DNA of 40,975 nucleotides from Anaerocolumna jejuensis DSM 15929. GTDB taxonomy: Bacteria > Bacillota > Clostridia > Lachnospirales > Lachnospiraceae. Where the stretch lies: the NCBI RefSeq assembly GCF_900142215.1, contig NZ_FRAC01000043.1, positions 1-40,975 of the forward strand, written 5' to 3'. The translations under genes and the position numbers were made by a program. The notes under the pieces are model-generated. The model did not search any database. It was given only the letters and a program-made list of their open reading frames with translations, and was not told the origin of the DNA. Below, piece by piece: positions 32,976 through 40,975 of the stretch; within the stretch, counting starts at the first letter, position 1, and the number at the start of each line of letters is the position of its first letter.

Positions 32976-34769
32976 ATGAAGAAAAAAATACTAAGTGTAC
33001 TATTATGTATCGTATTGGTAACAAGTATGTTAACAGGCTGTAAAAAGGCCAATGATTCCGAAAAAAGCAGTGCACCGGGAGCTGCTCAAGCAAGTGGGGG
33101 AAATTCAAGTAATGCGGCTGCAACGGGAGCAGTAAAATATCCTAAGTTAATTACGGTTGATGTATTTGATGGACTGGCAAATTATCAGGGGATTCAGTCC
33201 GGTTGGTTTGCTAAGATTGTAAAGGATAAGTTCAATATGGAACTTAATTTAATTGCTCCAAATGTTGCAGGAGGCGGGGATACTTTATACCAGACCCGTT
33301 CAGCGGCCGGAAATCTTGGTGACTTAATTATCTATGGAGCTGACGGCGGTAGAATGCAGGATATGGTAACTGCCGGATTATTGACAGATATAAAGGATTT
33401 AATTGCAGACAAGAAAAATTTGAAAAAATATCAATCAGGTATTGATTCCTTGAATTCCCTGGTTGAAGGCGATGGTGTTTATGGCATTCCTTCCGCTGTA
33501 TCGGAACAGCCGGCTACCAATCCCTCCGAAGGTCTGGATCCTACTTTTGGACCTTATATACGATGGGATGCTTATAAAGCAGTAGGGTATCCACAGATGA
33601 AAACAATAGAAGATATGCTTCCGGTATTAAAATCCATGTGTGATGCTGTTCCGACCAGCGATACCGGTAAGAAAACCTATGCGTTTTCCTTGTTTAAAGA
33701 TTGGGATGGAAATATGATGGTGCTGGCAAAGCAACCTACTTGCTTTTATGGATATGACGAAATGGGGTTTGTTTTAGCAAAAGCCGACGGTTCTGATTAT
33801 CAGAGCATCATAGACAGTGATTCCATGTATGTTAGAATGTTAAAATTATATTATGAAGCGAACAAAATGGGAATAATGGATCCTGAATCCACATCACAGA
33901 ATTATGATACCTTATATACAAAATATCAGGACGGGCAAATTCTATTTTCTCCTTGGCCGTGGCTGGGTCAGGCTGCTTTTAATACTCCTAAAAATAAGGC
34001 AGCAGGCAAAGGGTTTATGCTTGCTTCAATCGATGATATGAAAGATCTGTCTGTTGGTTGTACGCCTAATGGCACAAGAGCAATGATTGCTATTGGAAGC
34101 GGTGCGAAAGACAAAGAAAGGCTTGCAGATTTTATCGATTGGTTATATTCACCGGAAGGAATTAAGAGTACTTCGGCACAGGGAAGTGCATCCAGCGGAC
34201 CGGAAGGATTAACATGGGAAATGAAGGATGGCAAGCCGGAATTGACATATTTTGGTTATGAAGCATTCTATGGCGGCGGAAATACTCAAGTTCCTGAGGA
34301 ATGGGGCGGAGGTATCTGGAAAGACGGCGTATCAGCTTTAAACTTTACAACCGTTATACCAAGCGATGTTAATCCGGAGACTGGCTTCCCTTATAATTAT
34401 ACTTTATGGGATTCTGTCATTAAAAGAAATACGACACCTCTGGATGAGGACTGGCAGGCAAAAATGGGAGCAAAAACAACAATTGAATATCTTCAGAAAA
34501 ATAACCAATTAATAGTTGCACCGGGTGCTTCTTATATTACGCCTACGGAAGACTCTGAAATTACAACCCTTAGAGGTCAATGCAGATCTATAATTATTGA
34601 AAATTCCTGGAAGATGGTATTTGCTGAAAATGATACAGAATTTAACAGTTTATTGAAAGAAATGCAGGATACCGTAATTGGTCTTGGTTATGATAAGGTA
34701 TTAGCTGTTGATAAGAAAAATGCAAAAGACCAAAATGATGCAAGGGTAGCAGCGGCTAAAGCAAAATAA
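32976..34769 (+). CDS. Sugar-binding lipoprotein of the ABC transporter
   Basis: 597 residues, longer than standard binding proteins, as normal for the LplA/YtcQ group. Signal peptide with lipobox LTGC, Cys22 lipidated, followed by a Ser/Ala/Gly-rich linker to about residue 50. The mature domain shows GDLIIYGADGGRMQDMV and the many Trp/Tyr segments of type-I sugar binding proteins (FSPWPWLGQAAF). AGGAGG precedes ATG. Co-transcribed with the two permeases and ended by the terminator at 34795-34840. Substrate probably a xylan- or arabinan-derived oligosaccharide, inferred from the nearby GH43 gene. Confidence 0.93.
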   Translation: MKKKILSVLLCIVLVTSMLTGCKKANDSEKSSAPGAAQASGGNSSNAAATGAVKYPKLITVDVFDGLANYQGIQSGWFAKIVKDKFNMELNLIAPNVAGGGDTLYQTRSAAGNLGDLIIYGADGGRMQDMVTAGLLTDIKDLIADKKNLKKYQSGIDSLNSLVEGDGVYGIPSAVSEQPATNPSEGLDPTFGPYIRWDAYKAVGYPQMKTIEDMLPVLKSMCDAVPTSDTGKKTYAFSLFKDWDGNMMVLAKQPTCFYGYDEMGFVLAKADGSDYQSIIDSDSMYVRMLKLYYEANKMGIMDPESTSQNYDTLYTKYQDGQILFSPWPWLGQAAFNTPKNKAAGKGFMLASIDDMKDLSVGCTPNGTRAMIAIGSGAKDKERLADFIDWLYSPEGIKSTSAQGSASSGPEGLTWEMKDGKPELTYFGYEAFYGGGNTQVPEEWGGGIWKDGVSALNFTTVIPSDVNPETGFPYNYTLWDSVIKRNTTPLDEDWQAKMGAKTTIEYLQKNNQLIVAPGASYITPTEDSEITTLRGQCRSIIIENSWKMVFAENDTEFNSLLKEMQDTVIGLGYDKVLAVDKKNAKDQNDARVAAAKAK

Positions 34770-34794
34770 TCTCAATTACATAAGGATTGTTTAA

Positions 34795-34840
34795 AATAAA
34801 CTTCCCATTTTAGGAATATTCCTAATTTGGGAAGTTTATT
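34795..34840. terminator. Bidirectional terminator
   Basis: AATAAACTTCCC (34795-34806) and GGGAAGTTTATT (34829-34840) pair perfectly; the inner part TTAGGAATATTCCTAA continues the stem. A runs on the left and T runs on the right suit both the binding-protein gene (plus) and the response regulator (minus), whose stop codon lies just beyond. Confidence 0.85.
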
Positions 34841-36397
34841 CTAATTACTATAAAAATTGCTTCTTTTGCGGAATTCTGCAGGAGTTTCACCCACATATTT
34901 CTTGAATTTTTTATGAAAATAATCAACGTTTTTATAACCAGATTTTTCTGCTACTTCATAAACCTTTAGATTTTCTTGGAGCAAAAGCTGTTTCGATTTC
35001 TCTATTCGGACATGGTCAAGATATGTATTGAAATTACAATCAAATTTTTTACTGAAAATTTTACCAAAATAAGAGCAATTGTAACCAAATAGTGGTGCAA
35101 TGTTTTCTATTCTTAAGTTGTTATGACAATTAATGTGAATGTAATTAATGATATCATCCCAAATACGTCCATTTGAAGAATCACCAACAGAATTCAGTAT
35201 CAGATCAAATTGTTCTGAGAAAAACTGAATAATTTCATATAAGTAATATCTGTTATTAATATAGTTAATAACTAATGAATTTGTTGGAAATGGTATATCT
35301 ACTGTTCTGTATATACGTTGGATTGTCTGTTTGACCTGCAGATAGATATCCGCTAAAAATATTTTAATTTCAGAGATATCCGATTGGGTGTGGAATAAAT
35401 TTTTTTCCAAGTCTGACAGGGCATCTACCAGAGCATTACGGTTATTACTTTGAAAGCAATAACAAAAGATATCACAATACTTTTTGGTCTCCTCAGGAGT
35501 AATCCTATAAATAGTGACATTAAAGTCAGGAGACTGTTCGAAACCAATAGTATGTTGGTTTGGCTCGCAGAAGAAACGGCGGTCCAGCAAATTTAAAGCA
35601 TCTTTATAAGAAAAATGGATATCTTCCGGTTTATAAACTAAACGGCCATAAGAGATAAACAATGAGTCCAAAGGAGAGCCCTTCTGTGGTTTATCTTCAT
35701 AATGCTTAAGGATATTTTTAAACCGTTTTAAAGCAAAATCTCCTTTTAGCAGAATTACATCCATTTGATGAACATTAGCATATTCAAATGAAGTATTTCC
35801 CTGATTCGATACTTTTAAGAGATCCGCGAAACTGTAGGTCAGTTTATGGGTTTCTTGACTGTAATTTTTATAGATAATAACCTGATAGACGGAGGCGGTC
35901 AGATTGATTTCATCCAGGTCAATATTATCCATTATACTGTTATTTAATAAAATGTCTCGTAATATGGTAAGTTTAGCTTTCTCACGATATTGGTTTATTC
36001 TATTAGAATTTAGCTGCTCAAGCAGTAGCGAATTTTTTACCTCATTTACTGCCTGATATAACTCATCTTCATCAATAGGCTTGATTAAGTAAGAATCAAC
36101 ACTATAGTGTATGGCTGTCTGAGCATATTTAAAATCTGAGTAACCGCTAAGTATGATGAAATGTCCGTTATAATTCTGCTCTCGTGTTAATTGAACTATC
36201 TCAGTACCCAAAAGATTTGGCATCCGTATGTCCAATAAAACCAAATCCGGTTTTATTTCTATAATTTTTTTCAGTGCTTCATCTCCATCACTTGCTTCCC
36301 CGCAAATGGAAAACCCCAACTTATTCCAATCCACGACGAATTTGAGACCCTCTCGTATTATTTCTTCATCGTCAGCTATAAGAACATTCAACATCAT
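34841..36397 (-). CDS. Response regulator with AraC-type DNA-binding domain (YesN type)
   Basis: 518 residues. N-terminal receiver domain: acidic pocket ADDEE, acceptor Asp in LVLLDIRMPN near 55, Lys in YLIKPIDEDE. A long middle region of unknown fold (about 130-410) is normal for YesN-type regulators. The C-terminal AraC domain has two helix-turn-helices, FGYNCSYFGKIFSKKF and VAEKSGYKNVDYFHKKFKKY. The start follows the TAA of the sensor kinase directly, so translation is coupled. It should activate the sugar transporter, whose operon converges on it. Confidence 0.93.
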   Translation of the reverse strand: MMLNVLIADDEEIIREGLKFVVDWNKLGFSICGEASDGDEALKKIIEIKPDLVLLDIRMPNLLGTEIVQLTREQNYNGHFIILSGYSDFKYAQTAIHYSVDSYLIKPIDEDELYQAVNEVKNSLLLEQLNSNRINQYREKAKLTILRDILLNNSIMDNIDLDEINLTASVYQVIIYKNYSQETHKLTYSFADLLKVSNQGNTSFEYANVHQMDVILLKGDFALKRFKNILKHYEDKPQKGSPLDSLFISYGRLVYKPEDIHFSYKDALNLLDRRFFCEPNQHTIGFEQSPDFNVTIYRITPEETKKYCDIFCYCFQSNNRNALVDALSDLEKNLFHTQSDISEIKIFLADIYLQVKQTIQRIYRTVDIPFPTNSLVINYINNRYYLYEIIQFFSEQFDLILNSVGDSSNGRIWDDIINYIHINCHNNLRIENIAPLFGYNCSYFGKIFSKKFDCNFNTYLDHVRIEKSKQLLLQENLKVYEVAEKSGYKNVDYFHKKFKKYVGETPAEFRKRSNFYSN

Positions 36398-38203
36398 TTA
36401 TTCCTCCATTGTAACGTGCAGGGGAAGAGTCAAAGTTACACATGTACCTTCCATGGGATGGCTTTTTATCTCTAACCCATAAGCTTCACCGTAAAATAAT
36501 TTGATTCGCTGACTTATATTATAAAGGCCAATGCTCATATTGGGTTTATGTACAGGAATACGGATATATTCCTTTAACTCTTCAAGTTTTTCTTTTGTCA
36601 TTCCAAAACCGTTATCCTTAATATTTATAATCAGAAGTTCATCATCCCGTGTTTGTACTTCGATATCAATATGACCTTCATATTTTGCTCGTTCAAGTCC
36701 GTGAAGGATAGAATTTTCTACTATTGGCTGTAAAAGTAGGGGTAATATCTCATATTCTTCCGGGTTCAGAAAATCAGGAACATGCAATTGATAATTAACC
36801 CTGTCTTTATAGCGTAGTTTTTGTATTGATAGATATATGGATATATAATCCAATTCCTTTTGCAAACTGGTGGAAGAGATTCCGGTATTTTCTAATACAT
36901 AATGCATTGACTTACCCAATAATTTTATAGCTTTTGCAACATCGAGATTTCCCTCCATTAGAGCTTTCATCCGTATTGTTTCAAGGGTATTATATAGAAA
37001 ATGTGGATTGATCTGGCTGGCAAGCATTTTAAACTCCATTTTTTGCTGCTGATTTTTTAGGACCTGTTTCTGGATTTTCTCTTCGTACATTTGGGAATCC
37101 ATTAGCTTAATACTGTGTATCATTATTTTAAGGTCTGAAAAAACTTCTGTAAGTTCATCATTTCCGTTAAAATTATCAATAATATCATAATCTCCCTTAC
37201 TCGCTTTATGCATCTCTCGTCGCAATGTAATGATGCGGGTGCTGAAGCGCTGATTGAATAAAGCGAACAATATGTACGGAATAATAGCTCCAAGCAGTAT
37301 AATTAAAGCAATAGTGAATAAGATTCTTGCGGTATCAGGAAAGGCATTGAAATTTATTGTAAGAATATATATTTTATCTTTGGAGTGATAAGGAACCAGT
37401 GTAGAAATCTGTGCAATATTCTTTTTACTTTCATAACTTAACTGACCGGAGTACTTATACATCGGTTTACAGTAATCAATGGGTACAGGAAGAAGATTAC
37501 CTGACTGCCTACGCTCGGTACTAAAGAATACCGGGTCTTGATTTACAGCTATAGTATTGGAGAGGGAATTGTTTTGAATTCTATTTTTTAAATATATATT
37601 ACTAATTCTGATGACTAATACAGCGTATTCTCCGGTAGAAATAATGGGAATACGCCGTAACAAACACAGTTCCTGGGTTGCATTACCCCAAGAATCTTTT
37701 GAGGGCAGACTTCTCCATATTACGTCGGCATATTTGGTTGCGGCAATATACCAATCGGAAACCAAGATATCACTGGTTGTCGGTTTGATTGAAGCGTAGC
37801 TGACGATTGTAGGGTTGGTAGTATAAAGATCGATAGAAGAAATAAAGGTGTTTTTTGCAATGTAGTCACTTATATACTTATAATATGAGCTGCATTTTTT
37901 ATAGGAATCATGCTCATCAGCATAACGGGTTTCCAAAAAAAACTGAAGCTTTTTATCCATAAAAATATCATCAGAAATATTGTTTACCGTAGTGGTAACA
38001 TCGAACATAATTGATTTTACTCTGGTGTTATCGGATTCTACCAGTGTCTGATAATGCTCTATAAGAAGTTGTCTTGAACTGATAAGCAAAGTAATTCCAA
38101 TTATCAGAATCGGAAGCAGGAGAGTAAGTAAATATATCAGATTTAATTGCTTTTTTACATTCATATAACGAAACAATCTTTTTATCGTTAGTAGAAACTT
38201 CAT
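36398..38203 (-). CDS. Sensor histidine kinase, YesM type
   Basis: 601 residues from ATG 38203, chosen because GAAAGG is ten bases ahead; longer in-frame starts to 38344 overlap the AraC gene. TM1 near 25-45 (YLLTLLLPILIIGITLLIS), a large extracytoplasmic dCache-like sensor domain, TM2 near 290-312, a HAMP region, the His_kinase domain with acceptor in QINPHFLYNTLETIRMKAL, and a HATPase domain (LLQPIVENSILHGLERA; DNGFGM; GLYNI). These kinases typically read an external sugar or its binding protein. Forms one transcript with the preceding AraC gene and the following regulator. Confidence 0.92.
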   Translation of the reverse strand: MKFLLTIKRLFRYMNVKKQLNLIYLLTLLLPILIIGITLLISSRQLLIEHYQTLVESDNTRVKSIMFDVTTTVNNISDDIFMDKKLQFFLETRYADEHDSYKKCSSYYKYISDYIAKNTFISSIDLYTTNPTIVSYASIKPTTSDILVSDWYIAATKYADVIWRSLPSKDSWGNATQELCLLRRIPIISTGEYAVLVIRISNIYLKNRIQNNSLSNTIAVNQDPVFFSTERRQSGNLLPVPIDYCKPMYKYSGQLSYESKKNIAQISTLVPYHSKDKIYILTINFNAFPDTARILFTIALIILLGAIIPYILFALFNQRFSTRIITLRREMHKASKGDYDIIDNFNGNDELTEVFSDLKIMIHSIKLMDSQMYEEKIQKQVLKNQQQKMEFKMLASQINPHFLYNTLETIRMKALMEGNLDVAKAIKLLGKSMHYVLENTGISSTSLQKELDYISIYLSIQKLRYKDRVNYQLHVPDFLNPEEYEILPLLLQPIVENSILHGLERAKYEGHIDIEVQTRDDELLIINIKDNGFGMTKEKLEELKEYIRIPVHKPNMSIGLYNISQRIKLFYGEAYGLEIKSHPMEGTCVTLTLPLHVTMEE

Positions 38204-38255
38204 GATTTTTATACCTTTCAAAAAATATATATAAATAGTTGAACAGAGTATAAGC

Positions 38256-39101
38256 TTATCTTTTTTCAATTCGAAACTGGTAAGGAGACTGATGGCTGTT
38301 TTTCTTGAATATTTTACTGAAATAATTACCGCAGGAAAAACCACATTTTACAGCAATCTCATTTATGGATAAATTGGTATTTGTCAATAATTGCATTGCA
38401 TTCTCCATTCTGATATTAGTGAGATACTTAATTGGATTCGTACCTGTTTCTTTTGTAAATTCTCTTGTAAAATGGCTCAATGAAATCCCCAATTTGTCCG
38501 CCAGATTTTTTATGCTATCAATATCAGCAAATTCGTTTTCCATAAATTCTATTGCAAATCTTGTTTTTAACGAATATGCATCTTGATTATAGGCCAGAGT
38601 TCTGCATAAAAGAGACAGAAAGTGAAAGACAATCTCGCTTCCGACAAAGGGAGGTATCTTCATACCATTAAGTAAATCATTGTGTAGTTTAAGAAGATAT
38701 TGCAATACGTTACTATTCGGATCAAGTTTCAAGATTTTTCCTGTTTTTTGAATAATCTTATCAAAATAAGGCTTTACGGCTGTTCCTTCAAAATGAATAT
38801 AGAGAAGCTGCCAGCCATCTTCATTCAAATTATCAGGACAGAAATATTTTTCATCATCAGGAATTTTTATAAAGAAGGCTTGACCAGGTTCAATCTGATA
38901 AACCTGATGGTTTATTTCAAACATTCCATGTCCTTTTAGGGTATATTGGAATAAGTAGCCTTGCATATTTCTATCGTTATTATCAAAATAGTAGTCAGAC
39001 GTATTTCTGTATTCAATACCCATATCCTTCAGCTCAAAAGGTGGCTCGGTAAACTCATCAAAGGATGCAAAATAGAAAGTTTTAAATTGGTAAGACATCA
39101 A
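38256..39101 (-). CDS. AraC-family transcriptional regulator
   Basis: 281 residues. The N-terminal cupin-like sugar-binding domain (FQYTLKGHGMFEINHQVYQI, EPGQAFFI) and the C-terminal AraC domain with two helix-turn-helices (LADKLGISLSHFTREFTKET and VKCGFSCGNYFSKIFKKNS). It is read divergently from the GH43 gene and in front of the sensor kinase, so it probably controls GH43 and perhaps its own operon. Its presence next to an AraC-output two-component pair gives this sugar locus two regulators, one sensing inside and one outside the cell (inference). Confidence 0.92.
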   Translation of the reverse strand: MMSYQFKTFYFASFDEFTEPPFELKDMGIEYRNTSDYYFDNNDRNMQGYLFQYTLKGHGMFEINHQVYQIEPGQAFFIKIPDDEKYFCPDNLNEDGWQLLYIHFEGTAVKPYFDKIIQKTGKILKLDPNSNVLQYLLKLHNDLLNGMKIPPFVGSEIVFHFLSLLCRTLAYNQDAYSLKTRFAIEFMENEFADIDSIKNLADKLGISLSHFTREFTKETGTNPIKYLTNIRMENAMQLLTNTNLSINEIAVKCGFSCGNYFSKIFKKNSHQSPYQFRIEKR

Positions 39102-39329
39102 AAAAACACCTCTTTTATCAAATTAACATTCTTGAGTAAAATCTAATTCCTTAATATACTAGATATATGATACCACAGAAAGCAATATTTGTATAATCAA
39201 AATATTATTAAATATACTGTTATTACTCAAACGTGGTGTATGATATAGCTTTTAAGTATTAATAGAAAGGAGAAAGAATTTTTTAAATAAAAAAGAAAAA
39301 ATAGCAGTTAAATATTAGGAGGTATAAAA

Positions 39330-40658
39330 ATGAAATACAGTAATCCTGTGATAAAAGGATTTTATCCTGATCCCAGCGTATGTAAGGTTGGGGATACATA
39401 TTATCTTGTGTGTAGTTCTTTTCAGTATTTTCCAGGTGTTCCTCTTTTTGAAAGTAAGGATCTTATTAACTGGAAACAAATCGGGCATTGTCTTACAAGA
39501 GAGAGTCAGATTCATCTTGAAGGTATCAATAGTTCAGGCGGAGTTTTTGCGCCTACGATACGGTATAATAACGGGAAGTTCTATATGACTACTACTAATG
39601 ATACCACCCATCAGAATTTTTATGTATGGACGGATGATATTTATGGTGAATGGTCAGAGCCAATTTTTGTAGAGCAGGGCGGGATTGATCCTTCTTTCTA
39701 TTTTGAATCTGACAAGGCATATTTTATGAGTAATGGTTCAGATGATAATGGAATTTCAGGTATTGTTCAATGTGAAATTGACATTGAAACCGGAAAAAAG
39801 CTTACCTTGAGCCAAACTATCTGGCAGGGCTCCGGTGGACGTTATCTTGAAAGTCCCCACTTGTATAAAATAAACGAAGAATATTATTTAATGGCAGCAG
39901 AAGGCGGCACTGAATATGGTCATATGGTAACATATGCTCGCGGTTTATCCCCTTATGGTACTTTTGAAGCATATCCTCATAACCCTGTTTTAACAAACCG
40001 GAATTTAGGAGGTTATGAAATACAAGGAGTAGGTCATGGTGATCTCATTCAGGACAACAAAGGAAATTGGTGGATGATTCATCTTGGATTCCGTCAAATA
40101 GGGCGCTGGGCTACATATCATCATCTTGGACGTGAAGTTTTCCTTACACCGGTAACATTTAATGAGAATGGCTGGTTTACAGCAGGTAATAATGGAACAA
40201 CAGTAAAAAGTTTTAATATGGACTACACGAATGACAGTACTGTTCAGCAAGAGAAAAAGAGCTATACCTTTGGAAATACAGAATGGAAAAAGGAGTGGTG
40301 TTATTTACGTCACCCTAATATTGATAACTATGACTTAAAAAAAGATAAAGTAATACTGAAAGGAACTGAAGTTTCGCTTGATCAAACCGCCTCTCCGACC
40401 TTTATAGGAATTCGTCAAAAAGACTTCTATGGGTGCGTATCCTGTGATGTAAGTGTTAATGATTGTGAAGCGGGCATAACATTGTATATGGATGAAAATC
40501 ATCATTACGATTTTGCAATACGCCAAACAGGTAATTTGTTTGAAGTAATTGAGCGCCTTAATATCGGAGATATAAAATCGATAGAGCAAATGTTGCCATT
40601 AAAAAATGAAAATAAAGCCACACTAGTATATCATAAATTAAATAAGTACCATATATAA
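39330..40658 (+). CDS. Glycoside hydrolase family 43, probably 3'-truncated
   Basis: 442 residues. The five-bladed-propeller domain has the GH43 triad in place: general base Asp14 in FYPDPS, pKa-tuning Asp120 in GGIDPSFY and general acid Glu174 in YLESPHLYK. The N-terminal NPVIKGFYPDPSVCKVGDTY is typical of beta-xylosidase/arabinofuranosidase members. A C-terminal beta-sandwich begins near 330 (FGNTEWKKEWCYLRHPN) but stops within the domain at HKLNKYHI; full-length relatives of this type run some 60-90 residues further (family knowledge, not measured here). An IS630-like transposase starts 55 bp on, so insertion has likely removed the end. AGGAGG precedes ATG. No signal peptide: it acts on imported oligosaccharides. 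Confidence 0.85.
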   Translation: MKYSNPVIKGFYPDPSVCKVGDTYYLVCSSFQYFPGVPLFESKDLINWKQIGHCLTRESQIHLEGINSSGGVFAPTIRYNNGKFYMTTTNDTTHQNFYVWTDDIYGEWSEPIFVEQGGIDPSFYFESDKAYFMSNGSDDNGISGIVQCEIDIETGKKLTLSQTIWQGSGGRYLESPHLYKINEEYYLMAAEGGTEYGHMVTYARGLSPYGTFEAYPHNPVLTNRNLGGYEIQGVGHGDLIQDNKGNWWMIHLGFRQIGRWATYHHLGREVFLTPVTFNENGWFTAGNNGTTVKSFNMDYTNDSTVQQEKKSYTFGNTEWKKEWCYLRHPNIDNYDLKKDKVILKGTEVSLDQTASPTFIGIRQKDFYGCVSCDVSVNDCEAGITLYMDENHHYDFAIRQTGNLFEVIERLNIGDIKSIEQMLPLKNENKATLVYHKLNKYHI

Positions 40659-40975
40659 TAATGTTTTGATATGTGTTATAATATATTCGTCAAATTTAAA
40701 GGATTGGTGAATATGAAGCAGACCTTTTTACCTTTGTCTGATGAAGACAAAACATATCTTAAATCATTATCAAAAACAAGAACTATTCAAGCTCAGGTTG
40801 TCGACCGTGCAAGAATTTTATTATATAAAGCTGATGGTATTTCTTTTGATGAAATAGCCACCAGACTAAACATAAGTAAACGTACTGTGCGTCTCTGTAT
40901 CTCAAAATACTATGACGGTGGAATTGATGCAGCACTATTTGATGCTGCTCGTTCTGGAAGACCTTCTGAAATATC
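40659..40975. mobile_element. IS630-family insertion sequence, left part only
   Basis: The transposase N-terminus at 40713 and the abrupt end of the GH43 coding sequence just before place the left end somewhere around 40640-40665. The terminal inverted repeat cannot be defined because the right end is outside the window. A TATAAT at 40677-40682 may be its promoter. Confidence 0.55.
40713..40975 (+). CDS. IS630-family transposase, N-terminal part
   Basis: The first 87 codons only; the gene continues past the window. The N-terminus shows the winged helix-turn-helix of IS630-type transposases: LSKTRTIQAQVVDRARILLY, ADGISFDEIATRLNISKRTV and YYDGGIDAALFDAARSGRP. AAAGGATTGG upstream is a weak binding site. 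The DDE catalytic domain should follow outside. IS630 elements insert at TA dinucleotides. Confidence 0.85.
   Translation, partial: MKQTFLPLSDEDKTYLKSLSKTRTIQAQVVDRARILLYKADGISFDEIATRLNISKRTVRLCISKYYDGGIDAALFDAARSGRPSEI

Noticed and set aside
35719..35730. TAAACCGTTTTA, a match to the LacI-type palindrome
   Set aside because: Lies inside the response regulator coding region far from the regulon; expected by chance in A+T-rich DNA.

Overview
The window looks like the chromosome of a low-G+C Gram-positive, most likely a plant-fibre-associated Clostridia (Lachnospiraceae-like) bacterium. The grounds are the A+T-rich sequence, strong AGGAGG-type ribosome binding sites, consensus TTGACA/TATAAT promoters, lipoprotein-type sugar-binding protein, YesMN-type two-component control of a sugar ABC transporter, a GH65 disaccharide phosphorylase, a GH43 enzyme and phenolic acid decarboxylase. 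I see no rRNA, tRNA or CRISPR array. Assignments rest on reading motifs in the translations; no database search was made.

Region by region. (1) 1-7150: a repeat pair, then a LacI regulator, GH65 phosphorylase and beta-phosphoglucomutase, with three near-identical CAAAACG-centred palindromes in front of the three genes, so probably one self-controlled regulon; next to it is a secreted glycosidase-like protein with a C-terminal three-fold repeat. (2) 7200-10000: a zinc-ribbon membrane protein and an Ldh-family dehydrogenase. (3) 10160-13690: a PLD-SF2 helicase-DUF3427 protein and a Nudix hydrolase in one operon, inserted beside the remnant of an acetyltransferase gene; this is the best candidate for a genome-defence or repair module. 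(4) 14300-17945: hybrid histidine kinase, single-domain response regulator and REC-GGDEF diguanylate cyclase, overlapping or abutting, a compact signalling pathway to c-di-GMP. (5) 17950-22200: a MerR remnant, MarR regulator, small membrane protein, a frameshifted G+C-richer gene of unknown function, a small unknown protein and a lipoprotein. (6) 22297-24616: TetR regulator with a perfect 18-bp operator-like palindrome, a two-helix membrane peptide, an EFR1-type flavodoxin/ferredoxin protein and a histidine kinase fragment. (7) 24660-29000: a divergent pair of PLP decarboxylase and MocR regulator, a LytTR remnant, and the PadR/phenolic acid decarboxylase pair. (8) 29236-30510: a YitT/YczE-like membrane domain fused to a cytidylate-kinase-like domain. 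(9) 31016-40975: a sugar ABC transporter (two permeases and binding lipoprotein), convergent with an AraC-sensor kinase-response regulator operon, then a GH43 gene that appears to be cut short next to an IS630-type transposase running off the window.

Two themes link the parts: carbohydrate uptake and phosphorolysis under dedicated regulators, and a notable number of decayed genes (acetyltransferase, MerR, frameshifted orphan, kinase, LytTR, GH43), mostly regulatory, which marks the central part as an accessory region that is turning over.
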